Source of the DNA: Pseudalkalibacillus berkeleyi
GTDB taxonomy: Bacteria; Bacillota; Bacilli; Bacillales; Fictibacillaceae
DNA: 64,000 nt
Reading direction: 5' to 3'
Assembly (NCBI RefSeq): GCF_021608225.1
Contig: NZ_JAKIJS010000001.1
Span: 1,054,001-1,118,000 of the forward strand
Position numbers and translations under genes: made by a program. The notes under the pieces were generated by a model, which worked only from the letters and a program-made list of their open reading frames with translations, did not search any database and was not told the origin of the DNA. Below, one piece after another: positions 57,099-64,000 of this stretch; positions within the stretch are counted from its first letter, which is position 1, and each line of letters starts with the position of its first letter.

Positions 57099-57300
57099 TC
57101 ACTTCAGTCCTCCTGTGACGGCTTAATTCCTCATAGACTTCCACAAACCTACATAAGTAATAATGACGTTCGACTAAAAGCCACCACGTCCTGAGGTGAA
57201 CGTCGAACCCAGCATAAGGAATGCTACCATGAATTCTCATCGTAGACACGGAAATAAATATTTTTGTGTTGACATCCTGTGCAAGTGATTCCGCTTTTCT
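57099..57300. repeat. Dispersed modular intergenic repeat (copy 3)
   Basis: The 284-bp gap after the ferredoxin gene holds module B (57099-57149, TCACTTCAGTCCTCC to AGACTTCCAC) followed by module A (57171-57300, CGACTAAAAGCCACCACG through CAGCATAAGGAATGCTACCA to TCCGCTTTTCT). The same modules occur at 16967-17171 in the reverse order. Minus-strand open frames across it are not credible genes. Confidence 0.75.
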
Positions 57301-57380
57301 TATATTTCTGATAATTGGAATAAAATGGTCTGAAATTGGAAATGATAAGAGGAAATGTGCTTGTTCAAGGAGGTTACATG

Positions 57381-57509
57381 ATGAGAAAAAGTAAAAAAAG
57401 ATCATTTAAAGAATTAGTGCTCGAGAATAAACAGGAACTTCTTAAAGATCGAGTCGCAATGGAACAGATCGAAATTAGATTAGAAAATAGACATTTGAAA
57501 AACAGTTAA
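57381..57509 (+). CDS. Fur-regulated basic protein FbpA-like
   Basis: 42 aa: MRKSKKRSFKELVLENKQEL, then LKDRVAMEQIEIRLENRHLKN. The pattern KKSFKELVxENKxELLxD...IExRLExRH is that of FbpA-type small basic proteins, which in B. subtilis work with the small RNA FsrA in the iron-sparing response. AAGGAGG lies before tandem ATGs (57378 and 57381). No obvious Fur box directly upstream was found; the Fur boxes at 56.6 kb are 0.75 kb away. Confidence 0.75.
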   Translation: MRKSKKRSFKELVLENKQELLKDRVAMEQIEIRLENRHLKNS

Positions 57510-57510
57510 G

Positions 57511-57540
57511 AACAGGGAGATTTATTCCCCTGTTTTTTTT
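57511..57540 (+). terminator. Terminator after the FbpA-like gene
   Basis: AACAGGG / CCCTGTT stem followed by eight T. Confidence 0.87.
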
Positions 57541-57591
57541 CAATTTTATGTTGGAAATTGGGTATGATAAGACAGAAGGGAGGCTGATAAT

Positions 57592-57732
57592 ATGAGTAAT
57601 TCAAAACGTCATCCAAAAGATTTTGTGCCTAACCATATCGGAACGCAGCAAAAGGCAGCTGGAGGTAATAAAGGCAAGCAAATGAGCAATAAGTCGGATG
57701 AACAGCCTGATTATGCACCGCCTAAAGGTTAA
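57592..57732 (+). CDS. sspN: Small acid-soluble spore protein N
   Basis: 46 aa: [19 protein letters not shown], then [30 protein letters not shown] and AGGNKGKQM are diagnostic for SspN. Forespore protein. GAAGGGAGG precedes the ATG. The partner gene tlp, which follows sspN in B. subtilis, is not seen here. Confidence 0.92.
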   Translation: MSNSKRHPKDFVPNHIGTQQKAAGGNKGKQMSNKSDEQPDYAPPKG

Positions 57733-57752
57733 TGAAACAAGCGATTAATATT

Positions 57753-57791
57753 GACTCAGAGGATATTCAAAGTCCTTCTTGGGTCTTTTTT
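57753..57791 (+). terminator. Terminator after sspN
   Basis: GACTCA-G-AGGA / TCCT-TC-TTGGGTC with wobble pairs, followed by TTTTTTGG. Confidence 0.7.
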
Positions 57792-57819
57792 GGATGGATA
57801 GAATCACGACTATTTTACT

Positions 57820-57924
57820 GAAATGTCATGATAATCCTAGGAAATGTCATGAATATACTGGGAAATGTCATGAATCCCATGGGAAATGTCGAGATAAAGC
57901 TGGGAAATGTCAAGATCATTGAGT
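57820..57924. repeat. Five-unit 21-bp tandem repeat
   Basis: Five consecutive 21-bp units, each starting GAAATGTC: GAAATGTCATGATAATCCTAG, then ...ATGAATATACTGG, ...ATGAATCCCATGG, ...GAGATAAAGCTGG and ...AAGATCATTGAGT. The first 8 bases are invariant and the last bases mostly CTGG/CATGG. It lies in the 341-bp non-coding gap between sspN and the next gene; the rest of the gap shows nothing recognisable. Confidence 0.88.
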
Positions 57925-58073
57925 AAACAAGTTGCTTCAATCATAGAGTCACCTTCTTTACATGCTCCCATCAATTGTAGTAGTTAAATTTGAAGAATGT
58001 CGAATTATGCCCACTAGAAAATCCGCTTTCCTTCGAATTATATTTGAGGAATGAAGGGGGAGGAGTGGAAGAA

Positions 58074-58583
58074 ATGACGGTACAAGCAATGATTCAACCA
58101 CTTGATGTAACAAACAAGGATAAACATGATCCTTTTTATAGAAAGCTCCAAATACATATGCAAAGGCTCGGACATCTCATTCCTTTCCAAGAACAATTGA
58201 ACTGGGAATCTCCAATTACTTCAATTGACCTTGGTGACTTAGAAACACTGAAAAGTTTTCGTAAAAAAACGGCTAAGAATGATGGCGTTTTATTGTTATA
58301 TGCTAAATTAACAAAAGGAACGATTTATCAACATATCATCTTACATCCGAACAATACGGGAATATACTTACCGTTTCGCTTTGAGGATCCTTTTTATATG
58401 ACGATTAAAAACAAGAAGGTTTGGATCGGTTCATCTGTAAGGCTTCTTGAAGAACTAGGTTGGCTAGAAATGGCTATGGCAGAGGAAGAAGATCACACAG
58501 TCGTTTCTTACTGGGAGAATTTGAAGAATGCTTGTGAAACATCTGTAGAACACACAACACCCATCATGTTGCAATCATCCTAA
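58074..58583 (+). CDS. Uncharacterised cytoplasmic protein
   Basis: 169 aa, no signal or membrane segment, mixed alpha/beta (KLQIHMQRLGHLIPFQEQL; YLPFRFEDPFYMTIKNKKVWIGS; RLLEELGWLEMAM). No family recognised. The ATG at 58074 is chosen because GGAGGAG lies just upstream; the frame is open further left. It precedes the tandem-AAA ATPase but has its own terminator. Confidence 0.6.
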   Translation: MTVQAMIQPLDVTNKDKHDPFYRKLQIHMQRLGHLIPFQEQLNWESPITSIDLGDLETLKSFRKKTAKNDGVLLLYAKLTKGTIYQHIILHPNNTGIYLPFRFEDPFYMTIKNKKVWIGSSVRLLEELGWLEMAMAEEEDHTVVSYWENLKNACETSVEHTTPIMLQSS

Positions 58584-58602
58584 CGTTTCACAATATGAAA
58601 AG

Positions 58603-58630
58603 TGGCTGCCACAATGTGGTGGCTTTTTTT
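58603..58630 (+). terminator. Probable terminator after the uncharacterised gene
   Basis: GCTGCCACA / TGTGGTGGC-type stem followed by six T; pairing is imperfect. Confidence 0.7.
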
Positions 58631-58716
58631 ACTTTGGGAGTGACAAACCCTTACAGGAGAGGTTCATTTTCCATTTATGATATAATGGGAACGATATAAA
58701 AGTGTAGGTGAAAGTA

Positions 58717-61056
58717 ATGAATCAGGAACGAAATCGAGTACAAGAAAAGGAAAATATCATACGTAGAATACACACAAAGGATCATTATCCACCTAATGCA
58801 GAAATTGAGCTTTTGAAGGAACTTCAATATGTGGAAAACCAATTTGAAGAGGACCTTCTAGAACAAAGGGCATATAAGTGTTTAATTGGTCAATTACATG
58901 CATTGATTGCAAAGGTGAGACTACGGAGATCCAAGCACGTTGATTCTTCCATGAGACAAAGACTCGATCATGCTCTTTCAATGTCGGGAAATGATCAGAT
59001 TGTAAATGAAGTCGTATATGAGTCTTCACTTATTGAGCTTTACAATTGGATTACTAATATTGAGTTACCTGTTATTCGTGAAACAGATAATGTACCTGCT
59101 AAGAGAAAGGCTGCAGAAGATATTATAGATACTACAGGTCAATTAGGTGAAATACCTATTGAACAACTTGTCAGTAGAATGATTGAATCTGCTCAAATAA
59201 TTAATGAAACAGAGTACATTCAACAAGCCAAACAATACGAAGAGACATTTGAGCGGGTTTTGAATGTATTTAACCAATTGCGATCTGTATCTGATCAATA
59301 TCGTATGTCGCTATCAGGGTCATTTCACCCATCAGCCCTGCAGTCAGAAATGAAAGAGCTCATTAGAGAATTTCGTATAATGCAGGAGAACATACAAAAC
59401 GAAGTTAACAATGAAGAACAAACGAGTAGTGCTTTACTACAGTTAAATGATTTAATCGGTATGAGCGACGTTAAGAACCGAGTTCAGAAGCTATATCAAT
59501 TTTTACAATACCAGAAGAAACGCCAAGAAAAAGGCTTTAGAATGGAAGATGAGCTTAGTTTGAATATGGTTCTGACAGGTGATCCAGGAACCGGTAAGAC
59601 AACAATAGCTCGTTTGCTAGCGAACCTCTTCTATGATCTTGGATTGCTTGAAAAGAGTGAAGTAACAGAAGTGGATCGATCTCAGCTCGTAGGCTCATAT
59701 GTCGGTCAAACAGAAGAGAATACAATGAGCGCCGTACAAAAAGCTGTAGGCGGAGTGTTGTTTATTGATGAAGCTTACACTTTGAAACGAGATGGTGCTT
59801 CAGGTAATGATTACGGTCAAACTGCAATCGATACACTAGTATCGGCGATGACAAATAGTGAGTATGCGGGTAAGTTCGCAGTGATTCTGGCGGGATATCC
59901 AGAGGAAATGAGACAATTTCTACAAATGAACCCTGGATTGCAAAGTCGATTTCCTGAAAGTAACCATATCTATTTACCACAATACTCGAATGAAGAGCTA
60001 CTCAATATTGCTGAAAAAGTTGCTTTTGAAAACGACTATACGTATACACCGGATGCACTAAAAAGAATGGAGCAAAAGATTGATCATGCTCGAATAGATG
60101 ATTCGTTCGGTAATGCGAGAACGATCAAAAATCTTGTTATGGATGTAATTTTTCAAAAAGGTTCAACACTTTCTAACCAAGATGTTTCGAAGGAAGACTA
60201 CACGATCATTCATTCAAATGATGTTGTGATTAATGAACCTACCAATTATGATACCGATCCAGATGATCAGTTAAATGATCTTGTTGGTTTGGACAAAATT
60301 AAGGCTGAAATGAAGTCATTAAGTTCATTTATTGAAATCCAACAAATGCGCCGTGAAGAAGGTCTACCATCAGTACCTATTCAGCTTCATTCCGTCTTTG
60401 TTGGTAATCCAGGGACCGGAAAGACAACAGTTGCTTCCATTTATGCGAACCTTTTAAAGAAAAAGGGGTTCTTAAAGCGAGGACATTTAGTTGTTGCTGG
60501 ACGTTCAGATCTCGTTGCTGGCTATACTGGACAAACTGCATTAAAAACGAGGAAGAAAGTGCGCGAAGCGCTTGGTGGCGTTCTTTTCATAGATGAAGCC
60601 TACTCCTTGTATCCAGGTAAAGGTTCAGACTTTGGTAAAGAGGCGATCAATACACTTGTAGAAGAAATGACAAAGCATAACGAGAACCTTGTCGTCATAT
60701 TAGCAGGGTACCCGAATGAGATTCAACAACTGATCAATAGTAACCCAGGATTGTCCTCAAGGTTTAAGAAATACTTTCAGTTTGAAGACTATTCTGTTGA
60801 TCAAATCGTTGAGATTATGAGTAGACATACTGCCCATTATGGATATGAGTGGGATGAAGAATCAAGGGATTATCTTACTCAACAATTAACTTCTATTGAG
60901 CTGGATGGCAATGGGAGATTTGCAGTTGACCTTATTAACACAACGATTCAATTGCAAGCACATCGTATTATGAGTAAACAGTCCAGTCCCAGTGAGCAGG
61001 ACTTGGTCGTATTAAAGAAAGAAGACTTCGAAAACGCAATGATAGAAATGAAATAG
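58717..61056 (+). CDS. Tandem-AAA CbxX/CfqX-type ATPase (SpoVK-like)
   Basis: 779 aa. An N-terminal helical region (1-240) is followed by two AAA modules: Walker A GDPGTGKTT at 288-296 with GGVLFIDEAYTL near 345, and GNPGTGKTT at 564-572 with GGVLFIDEAYSL near 615; both carry NPGL-SRF. Each module resembles SpoVK (17.3 kb). CbxX-type ATPases remodel partner complexes (Rubisco in the name-giving case); there is no Rubisco here, so the substrate is unknown. ATG at 58717 follows TAGGTGA. yneP is 11 bp downstream. Confidence 0.88.
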   Translation: MNQERNRVQEKENIIRRIHTKDHYPPNAEIELLKELQYVENQFEEDLLEQRAYKCLIGQLHALIAKVRLRRSKHVDSSMRQRLDHALSMSGNDQIVNEVVYESSLIELYNWITNIELPVIRETDNVPAKRKAAEDIIDTTGQLGEIPIEQLVSRMIESAQIINETEYIQQAKQYEETFERVLNVFNQLRSVSDQYRMSLSGSFHPSALQSEMKELIREFRIMQENIQNEVNNEEQTSSALLQLNDLIGMSDVKNRVQKLYQFLQYQKKRQEKGFRMEDELSLNMVLTGDPGTGKTTIARLLANLFYDLGLLEKSEVTEVDRSQLVGSYVGQTEENTMSAVQKAVGGVLFIDEAYTLKRDGASGNDYGQTAIDTLVSAMTNSEYAGKFAVILAGYPEEMRQFLQMNPGLQSRFPESNHIYLPQYSNEELLNIAEKVAFENDYTYTPDALKRMEQKIDHARIDDSFGNARTIKNLVMDVIFQKGSTLSNQDVSKEDYTIIHSNDVVINEPTNYDTDPDDQLNDLVGLDKIKAEMKSLSSFIEIQQMRREEGLPSVPIQLHSVFVGNPGTGKTTVASIYANLLKKKGFLKRGHLVVAGRSDLVAGYTGQTALKTRKKVREALGGVLFIDEAYSLYPGKGSDFGKEAINTLVEEMTKHNENLVVILAGYPNEIQQLINSNPGLSSRFKKYFQFEDYSVDQIVEIMSRHTAHYGYEWDEESRDYLTQQLTSIELDGNGRFAVDLINTTIQLQAHRIMSKQSSPSEQDLVVLKKEDFENAMIEMK

Positions 61057-61067
61057 GGGATGGTACA

Positions 61068-61490
61068 GTGCGTGTTACACAAACCGAGGTTGAAGTAAGA
61101 TATGCAGAAACAGATCAAATGGGTGTTGTCCACCATGCAAATTATCTTGTCTGGTTTGAGCTTGGTCGAACACAATTTATTAAGGCACTTGGGTTTGATT
61201 ATGCTCGTATGGAGGAGGATGGGATTCTAGCCCCTGTAACAGACTTTGAAATTTCCTATAAGAAACCTTTTCGTTACGGTGAAAAAGCACGAATAGAAAC
61301 TTGGTTGGACGAATACTCAGGTTTACGAGCAATTTATGGTTACGTCATTTATAATGAGCGAGATGAACGTTGTGTTACTGGACGTTCAACACATGTATTA
61401 GTAGACAAGGAAACATTTAAACCTCTTATTATGAAGAAAGTACTGCCTAATTGGCACAAAGCATATATGAATGCGCTAAACAATGATTAA
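61068..61490 (+). CDS. yneP: Acyl-CoA thioesterase YneP (hot-dog fold)
   Basis: 140 aa of the 4-hydroxybenzoyl-CoA thioesterase/YbgC group: VRYAETDQMGVVHHANYLVWFELGR with the catalytic aspartate in ETDQMG. GTG start. Substrate not known. First of yneP-yneQ, with yneR convergent, as in B. subtilis. Confidence 0.92.
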   Translation: MRVTQTEVEVRYAETDQMGVVHHANYLVWFELGRTQFIKALGFDYARMEEDGILAPVTDFEISYKKPFRYGEKARIETWLDEYSGLRAIYGYVIYNERDERCVTGRSTHVLVDKETFKPLIMKKVLPNWHKAYMNALNND

Positions 61491-61501
61491 GGAGCATGAG
61501 T

Positions 61502-61804
61502 ATGGCATTTGGTATTAATCGTAGTGAGTTAACAGAATGGAAGAAGCAAGTACAACAAAATAATATTGCCTTCCTTACTCACTTTTGGTTTGATCCAAGG
61601 TTTCCTGATTGTAATACGGTGACAAAAGTAGGGTGTACGGATCTTGAGCGTCTATCAGCTTGGGGAAGAAAATACGGGTTGAAAAGGGAGTGGATCGATC
61701 AGCGATCTCATTTTCCGCATTTCGACTTATTAGGTGATCGTCAATTGTATATATTGAAAGCGGAGAAGCAATGGGAACAAATTGCTCGATTTAAATTAGA
61801 GTAA
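61502..61804 (+). CDS. yneQ: Conserved hypothetical protein YneQ
   Basis: 100 aa (FGINRSELTEWKKQVQQNNI, FLTHFWFDPRFPDCNTVTKVG, YGLKREWIDQRSHFPHFDL). Family of Bacillaceae with no known function; identified by pattern and position between yneP and yneR. The ATG at 61502 suits AAGGAG spacing better than the one at 61496. Confidence 0.85.
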   Translation: MAFGINRSELTEWKKQVQQNNIAFLTHFWFDPRFPDCNTVTKVGCTDLERLSAWGRKYGLKREWIDQRSHFPHFDLLGDRQLYILKAEKQWEQIARFKLE

Positions 61805-61814
61805 TGAACCCAAA

Positions 61815-61862
61815 CAAAAAAGCAGCCGTCATCCAAGAGGATAATCGACTACCTTTTCTTTA
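61815..61862. terminator. Bidirectional terminator between yneQ and yneR
   Basis: AGCAGCCGTCATCC / GGATAATCGACTACC pair through wobbles with one bulge; T tracts flank both sides. Confidence 0.7.
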
Positions 61863-62159
61863 TTACTGTTGTTCGGTATATTCATAAGAGATTTCATCAT
61901 ATTTTCTACTATACTTGATTTTAAGATCATGGTCTCTGAAGTACCAGGCATCTTTTTCTTCAATAAAAAAAGTGATGCCGTCTGATTCGTATGATTCAGC
62001 GGGCTCGAATGGTGTTTCTTTTGAAATTCCTATTGAATATCCTGATTGAACGGTACTACAGCCTCCTAAACGAGCGAAAAGTCTGACGTGATCGCCTTCA
62101 TTAAGATCGAGTTCAGTAATAAACCATTGTACTGCAGGTTTCGTTATTGTGAATTCCAT
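61863..62159 (-). CDS. yneR: HesB-like protein YneR
   Basis: 98 aa: MEFTITKPAVQWFITELDLNEGD, VRLFARLGGCSTVQSGYSIGI, IKYSRKYDEISYEYTE. A-type scaffold superfamily but with one conserved cysteine only (GGCST) and no C-terminal CxC, so Fe-S scaffold function is uncertain. ATG at 62159 chosen for AGGAGGG spacing. Paralogue of the gene at 26.7 kb. Confidence 0.87.
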   Translation of the reverse strand: MEFTITKPAVQWFITELDLNEGDHVRLFARLGGCSTVQSGYSIGISKETPFEPAESYESDGITFFIEEKDAWYFRDHDLKIKYSRKYDEISYEYTEQQ

Positions 62160-62298
62160 GCTCAACCCTCCTGTTTAAGTATGTTGTTAGGGTGATGCGG
62201 CTGAATCCAATGTACCAACAGGTAATTGAGTTTGCAAATAATAAGCAAAATAATAATCCCCAGACGAACATATAAGATTTAGAAATGGAGGGATGAAA

Positions 62299-63171
62299 AT
62301 GAATAAAATTAAATGGATATTACTGATTCTCATCCCACTTGTATTCGTGGTTGGAATACTTTTGTTCATTAATAAGGAAGAACCTGATACGGATCCTGTA
62401 ATAGGACCGATACTCGATGATCCACTTCCTGATAAAGAGAATGAGGAAGAACCTCCGAAAGATGAAGAGGAGAAGGAAGAAAAGAAGAAGGACGATAACA
62501 AACCCGAAGAAGTAACTGAGGATGTTATTGAAGATGTACACATAGTCGGTCTCGGGGACTCACTGACAAAGGGTTCAGGTGATAAAACCAAAGGCGGATA
62601 TATCCATCCCGTCGCTCAGCATATACAGGAAAATTCAGATGAACCTGTCAGCCTGAAGAACTTTGGTATACACGGACTCCCAAGTAGTAAGCTCGTTAAA
62701 AAAGTTGAAGAAGAAAAAGTAAGAGAACATATCAAACAAGCGGACCATGTATTTATTACAATAGGTGGAAACGATATCTTGAATATTGTAGAATATAACT
62801 TTTTCAGCTTGGATATGGATGTGTTTGAAACAGGAAAACAACGGTATCGCAAAAATATGTTTGTGATTGTGCAAACGATTCGCGCTCTTAACCCCGATGC
62901 AAACATATACGTTCTCGGGATGTTCAATCCATTTCACAATTTCTTTCAAGATATTAAAGAAATCGATGGGGTTATTGATGAGTGGAATCAAACAGCTGAA
63001 TTAGTTACAGACATTAATGAGAAAACCCAGTATATCCCAATAGACGATCTGTTCCTAGAAGAGGGTAGTGACCATTTGTTTTCAAATGATAAATTACACC
63101 CGAATCAAAAAGGTTATATCAAAATGGCGAATAGAGTCCAGGAATACTTGGATCTGCCCGAAAACGAGTGA
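62299..63171 (+). CDS. Membrane-anchored SGNH/GDSL hydrolase
   Basis: 290 aa. N-terminal membrane anchor (IKWILLILIPLVFVVGILLFI), very acidic proline/lysine/glutamate linker (about 30-75), then a GDSL esterase domain outside the cell: block I VGLGDSLTKG, block III GGND, block V DKLHPNQKG (Asp/His). Likely acts on cell-envelope lipids or acylated polymers. ATG at 62299 suits GGAGGG spacing. Confidence 0.9.
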   Translation: MNKIKWILLILIPLVFVVGILLFINKEEPDTDPVIGPILDDPLPDKENEEEPPKDEEEKEEKKKDDNKPEEVTEDVIEDVHIVGLGDSLTKGSGDKTKGGYIHPVAQHIQENSDEPVSLKNFGIHGLPSSKLVKKVEEEKVREHIKQADHVFITIGGNDILNIVEYNFFSLDMDVFETGKQRYRKNMFVIVQTIRALNPDANIYVLGMFNPFHNFFQDIKEIDGVIDEWNQTAELVTDINEKTQYIPIDDLFLEEGSDHLFSNDKLHPNQKGYIKMANRVQEYLDLPENE

Positions 63172-63181
63172 CATTCGTTTT

Positions 63182-64000
63182 TTATAATAGAAAGGTTATG
63201 CCAGTATATAAAACAGTTGAAATTCCCACAGCGATTAAGGCTGCTTTTAACTTGAAACGTGCATATTCCATGACTTGGAGATTTAGGATTCTGCTTACGG
63301 TGTTAATGTCATCACTTAAAGGTGAAGCGAATGAACCGAAAGTTCCACTTGCAAACACTGCACCAATGACTAAAGGTAATGATACATCTGCAAGGGATGC
63401 CATTGAAATACCTAAAGGCATCAAGATGCCCCATGTCCCCCAGGCAGAGCCAATGAAATAAGAAACGGTTGACCCGAACAGAAACAAAATGGGTGGAACG
63501 AGTACAGAGGGGATCCAGGATGTGTTTTCTGTAACGAATGATGAAAACCCTAGGTCTTCAGTAACAGATGCAAGCCCCCAAATGACGGACAATAGTAATA
63601 TGACAGACATAAGATTATTTCCCCCAAAGACAAAGCTTTCAATAAGCAGTTTTAATTCGAATTTTTGTATCAAAAAGAAGACAACCGTTATAAATGTAGT
63701 AATTAATAGGGCGATGACCATTGCATCTAGCACATTTGCTTTTATGAATGCTTGGAAGAATCCGAACCCTTGTTCAGCGCCATCATACCATGTAAGTACA
63801 AGTGTTAAGATGATAACAACGAATAAAGGAGCTAATAAATTAAAGGGTTTTGATGGAAGGTCTAATGACACAGCTGGATCGCAATTATGCCAATCATCCT
63901 CATCCTGTTCATCTGCGGGTTCCTTCTGGTCACCATCAGATGAATGATGGAAAAAGCTTAAGTATATCCCCAAAAGGAAAATGGTAATGGCGAAAAAGTT
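63182..64000 (-). CDS. Na+/H+ antiporter NhaC family, 5' end outside the window
   Basis: Membrane transporter, C-terminal 272 residues visible; the frame is open to the right edge, so the N-terminus is missing. Hydrophobic segments include NLLAPLFVVIILTLVLTWY and VLVPPILFLFGSTVSYFIGSAWGTWGILMP; the last stretch (GSAWGTWGIL...PLSDDINTVSRI) is typical of NhaC. A charged loop (DGDQKEPADEQDEDDW) lies in the middle. Exports sodium in exchange for protons, in keeping with salt or alkali tolerance. Confidence 0.9.
   Translation of the reverse strand, partial: NFFAITIFLLGIYLSFFHHSSDGDQKEPADEQDEDDWHNCDPAVSLDLPSKPFNLLAPLFVVIILTLVLTWYDGAEQGFGFFQAFIKANVLDAMVIALLITTFITVVFFLIQKFELKLLIESFVFGGNNLMSVILLLSVIWGLASVTEDLGFSSFVTENTSWIPSVLVPPILFLFGSTVSYFIGSAWGTWGILMPLGISMASLADVSLPLVIGAVFASGTFGSFASPLSDDINTVSRILNLQVMEYARFKLKAALIAVGISTVLYTGITFLL

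Noticed and set aside
57079-57405. 108-codon minus-strand frame after the ferredoxin gene
   Set aside because: Lies in the repeat; no ribosome site and no recognisable protein.
57820-57924. CRISPR array
   Set aside because: Units are 21 bp with only about 8 invariant bases and no separate spacers; no cas genes.
62187-62991. Minus-strand frames opposite the GDSL hydrolase gene
   Set aside because: Serine- or phenylalanine-rich mirrors of the acidic linker; the plus-strand protein has clear catalytic motifs.

Overview
The window comes from a low-GC, endospore-forming Gram-positive bacterium of the Bacillaceae. This rests on spore genes (cotE, spoVK, sirA, sspP, sspO, sspN, a YhcN/YlaJ lipoprotein), a LexA/YneA SOS module, and gene order. 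Much of the window follows, as I remember it, the Bacillus subtilis order tdh-kbl-miaB-ymcA-cotE-mutSL-miaA-hfq, spoVK-hflX-ynbB-glnRA, lexA-yneA-yneB-ynzC, tkt-sirA-yneF-ccdA-ccdC-yneK, sspPO-acnA-sspN, yneP-yneQ-yneR. Choline-to-betaine genes (gbsR/gbsA/gbsB) and an NhaC antiporter suggest salt tolerance.

Layout. 1-11.1 kb: threonine catabolism, tRNA thiomethylation, RicA, CotE, mismatch repair, MiaA, Hfq. 11.1-17.2 kb: a degenerate tyrosine recombinase, a sporulation lipoprotein and a complete trehalose PTS operon with operators and cre box. 17.2-22.9 kb: spoVK, hflX, ynbB, glnRA. 23-30.2 kb: an M23 cell-wall hydrolase, the lexA/yneA SOS locus, transketolase, SirA. 30.3-35.2 kb: mnmH, a TVP38 membrane protein, a VanY-type peptidase and the ccd cluster with an MnhB-like gene inside it. 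35.4-39 kb: betaine synthesis.

40-50 kb is the most interesting part, a selenium island: selC (tRNA-Sec), a DnaA-box cluster, a serine recombinase lacking its nucleophile, then a tight operon selB - SenB-like glycosyltransferase - PhnD/E/C-like ABC importer, followed by selD (itself a selenoprotein with in-frame UGA), a SelW/Rdx-type selenoprotein that ordinary ORF calling misses because of its UGA, and selA. With mnmH at 30.3 kb the window encodes three possible uses of selenophosphate: selenoprotein synthesis, 2-selenouridine in tRNA and, by inference, a selenosugar. The importer is a candidate selenium-compound transporter.

50-64 kb: small spore proteins, aconitase, a secreted nuclease, and an iron-storage encapsulin module (ferritin-like IMEF-type cargo with a C-terminal loading tag, shell protein, and a ferredoxin with an N-terminal loading tag). 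The ferredoxin shares a Fur-controlled divergent promoter region with an uncharacterised CxxC protein. Next come an FbpA-like small protein, SspN, a 21-bp tandem repeat, a tandem-AAA CbxX-type ATPase, YneP/Q/R, a GDSL hydrolase and a truncated nhaC. Three related intergenic repeats (about 4.2, 17.0 and 57.2 kb) share modules. No searches were run: family names rest on motif recognition, and synteny is from memory.
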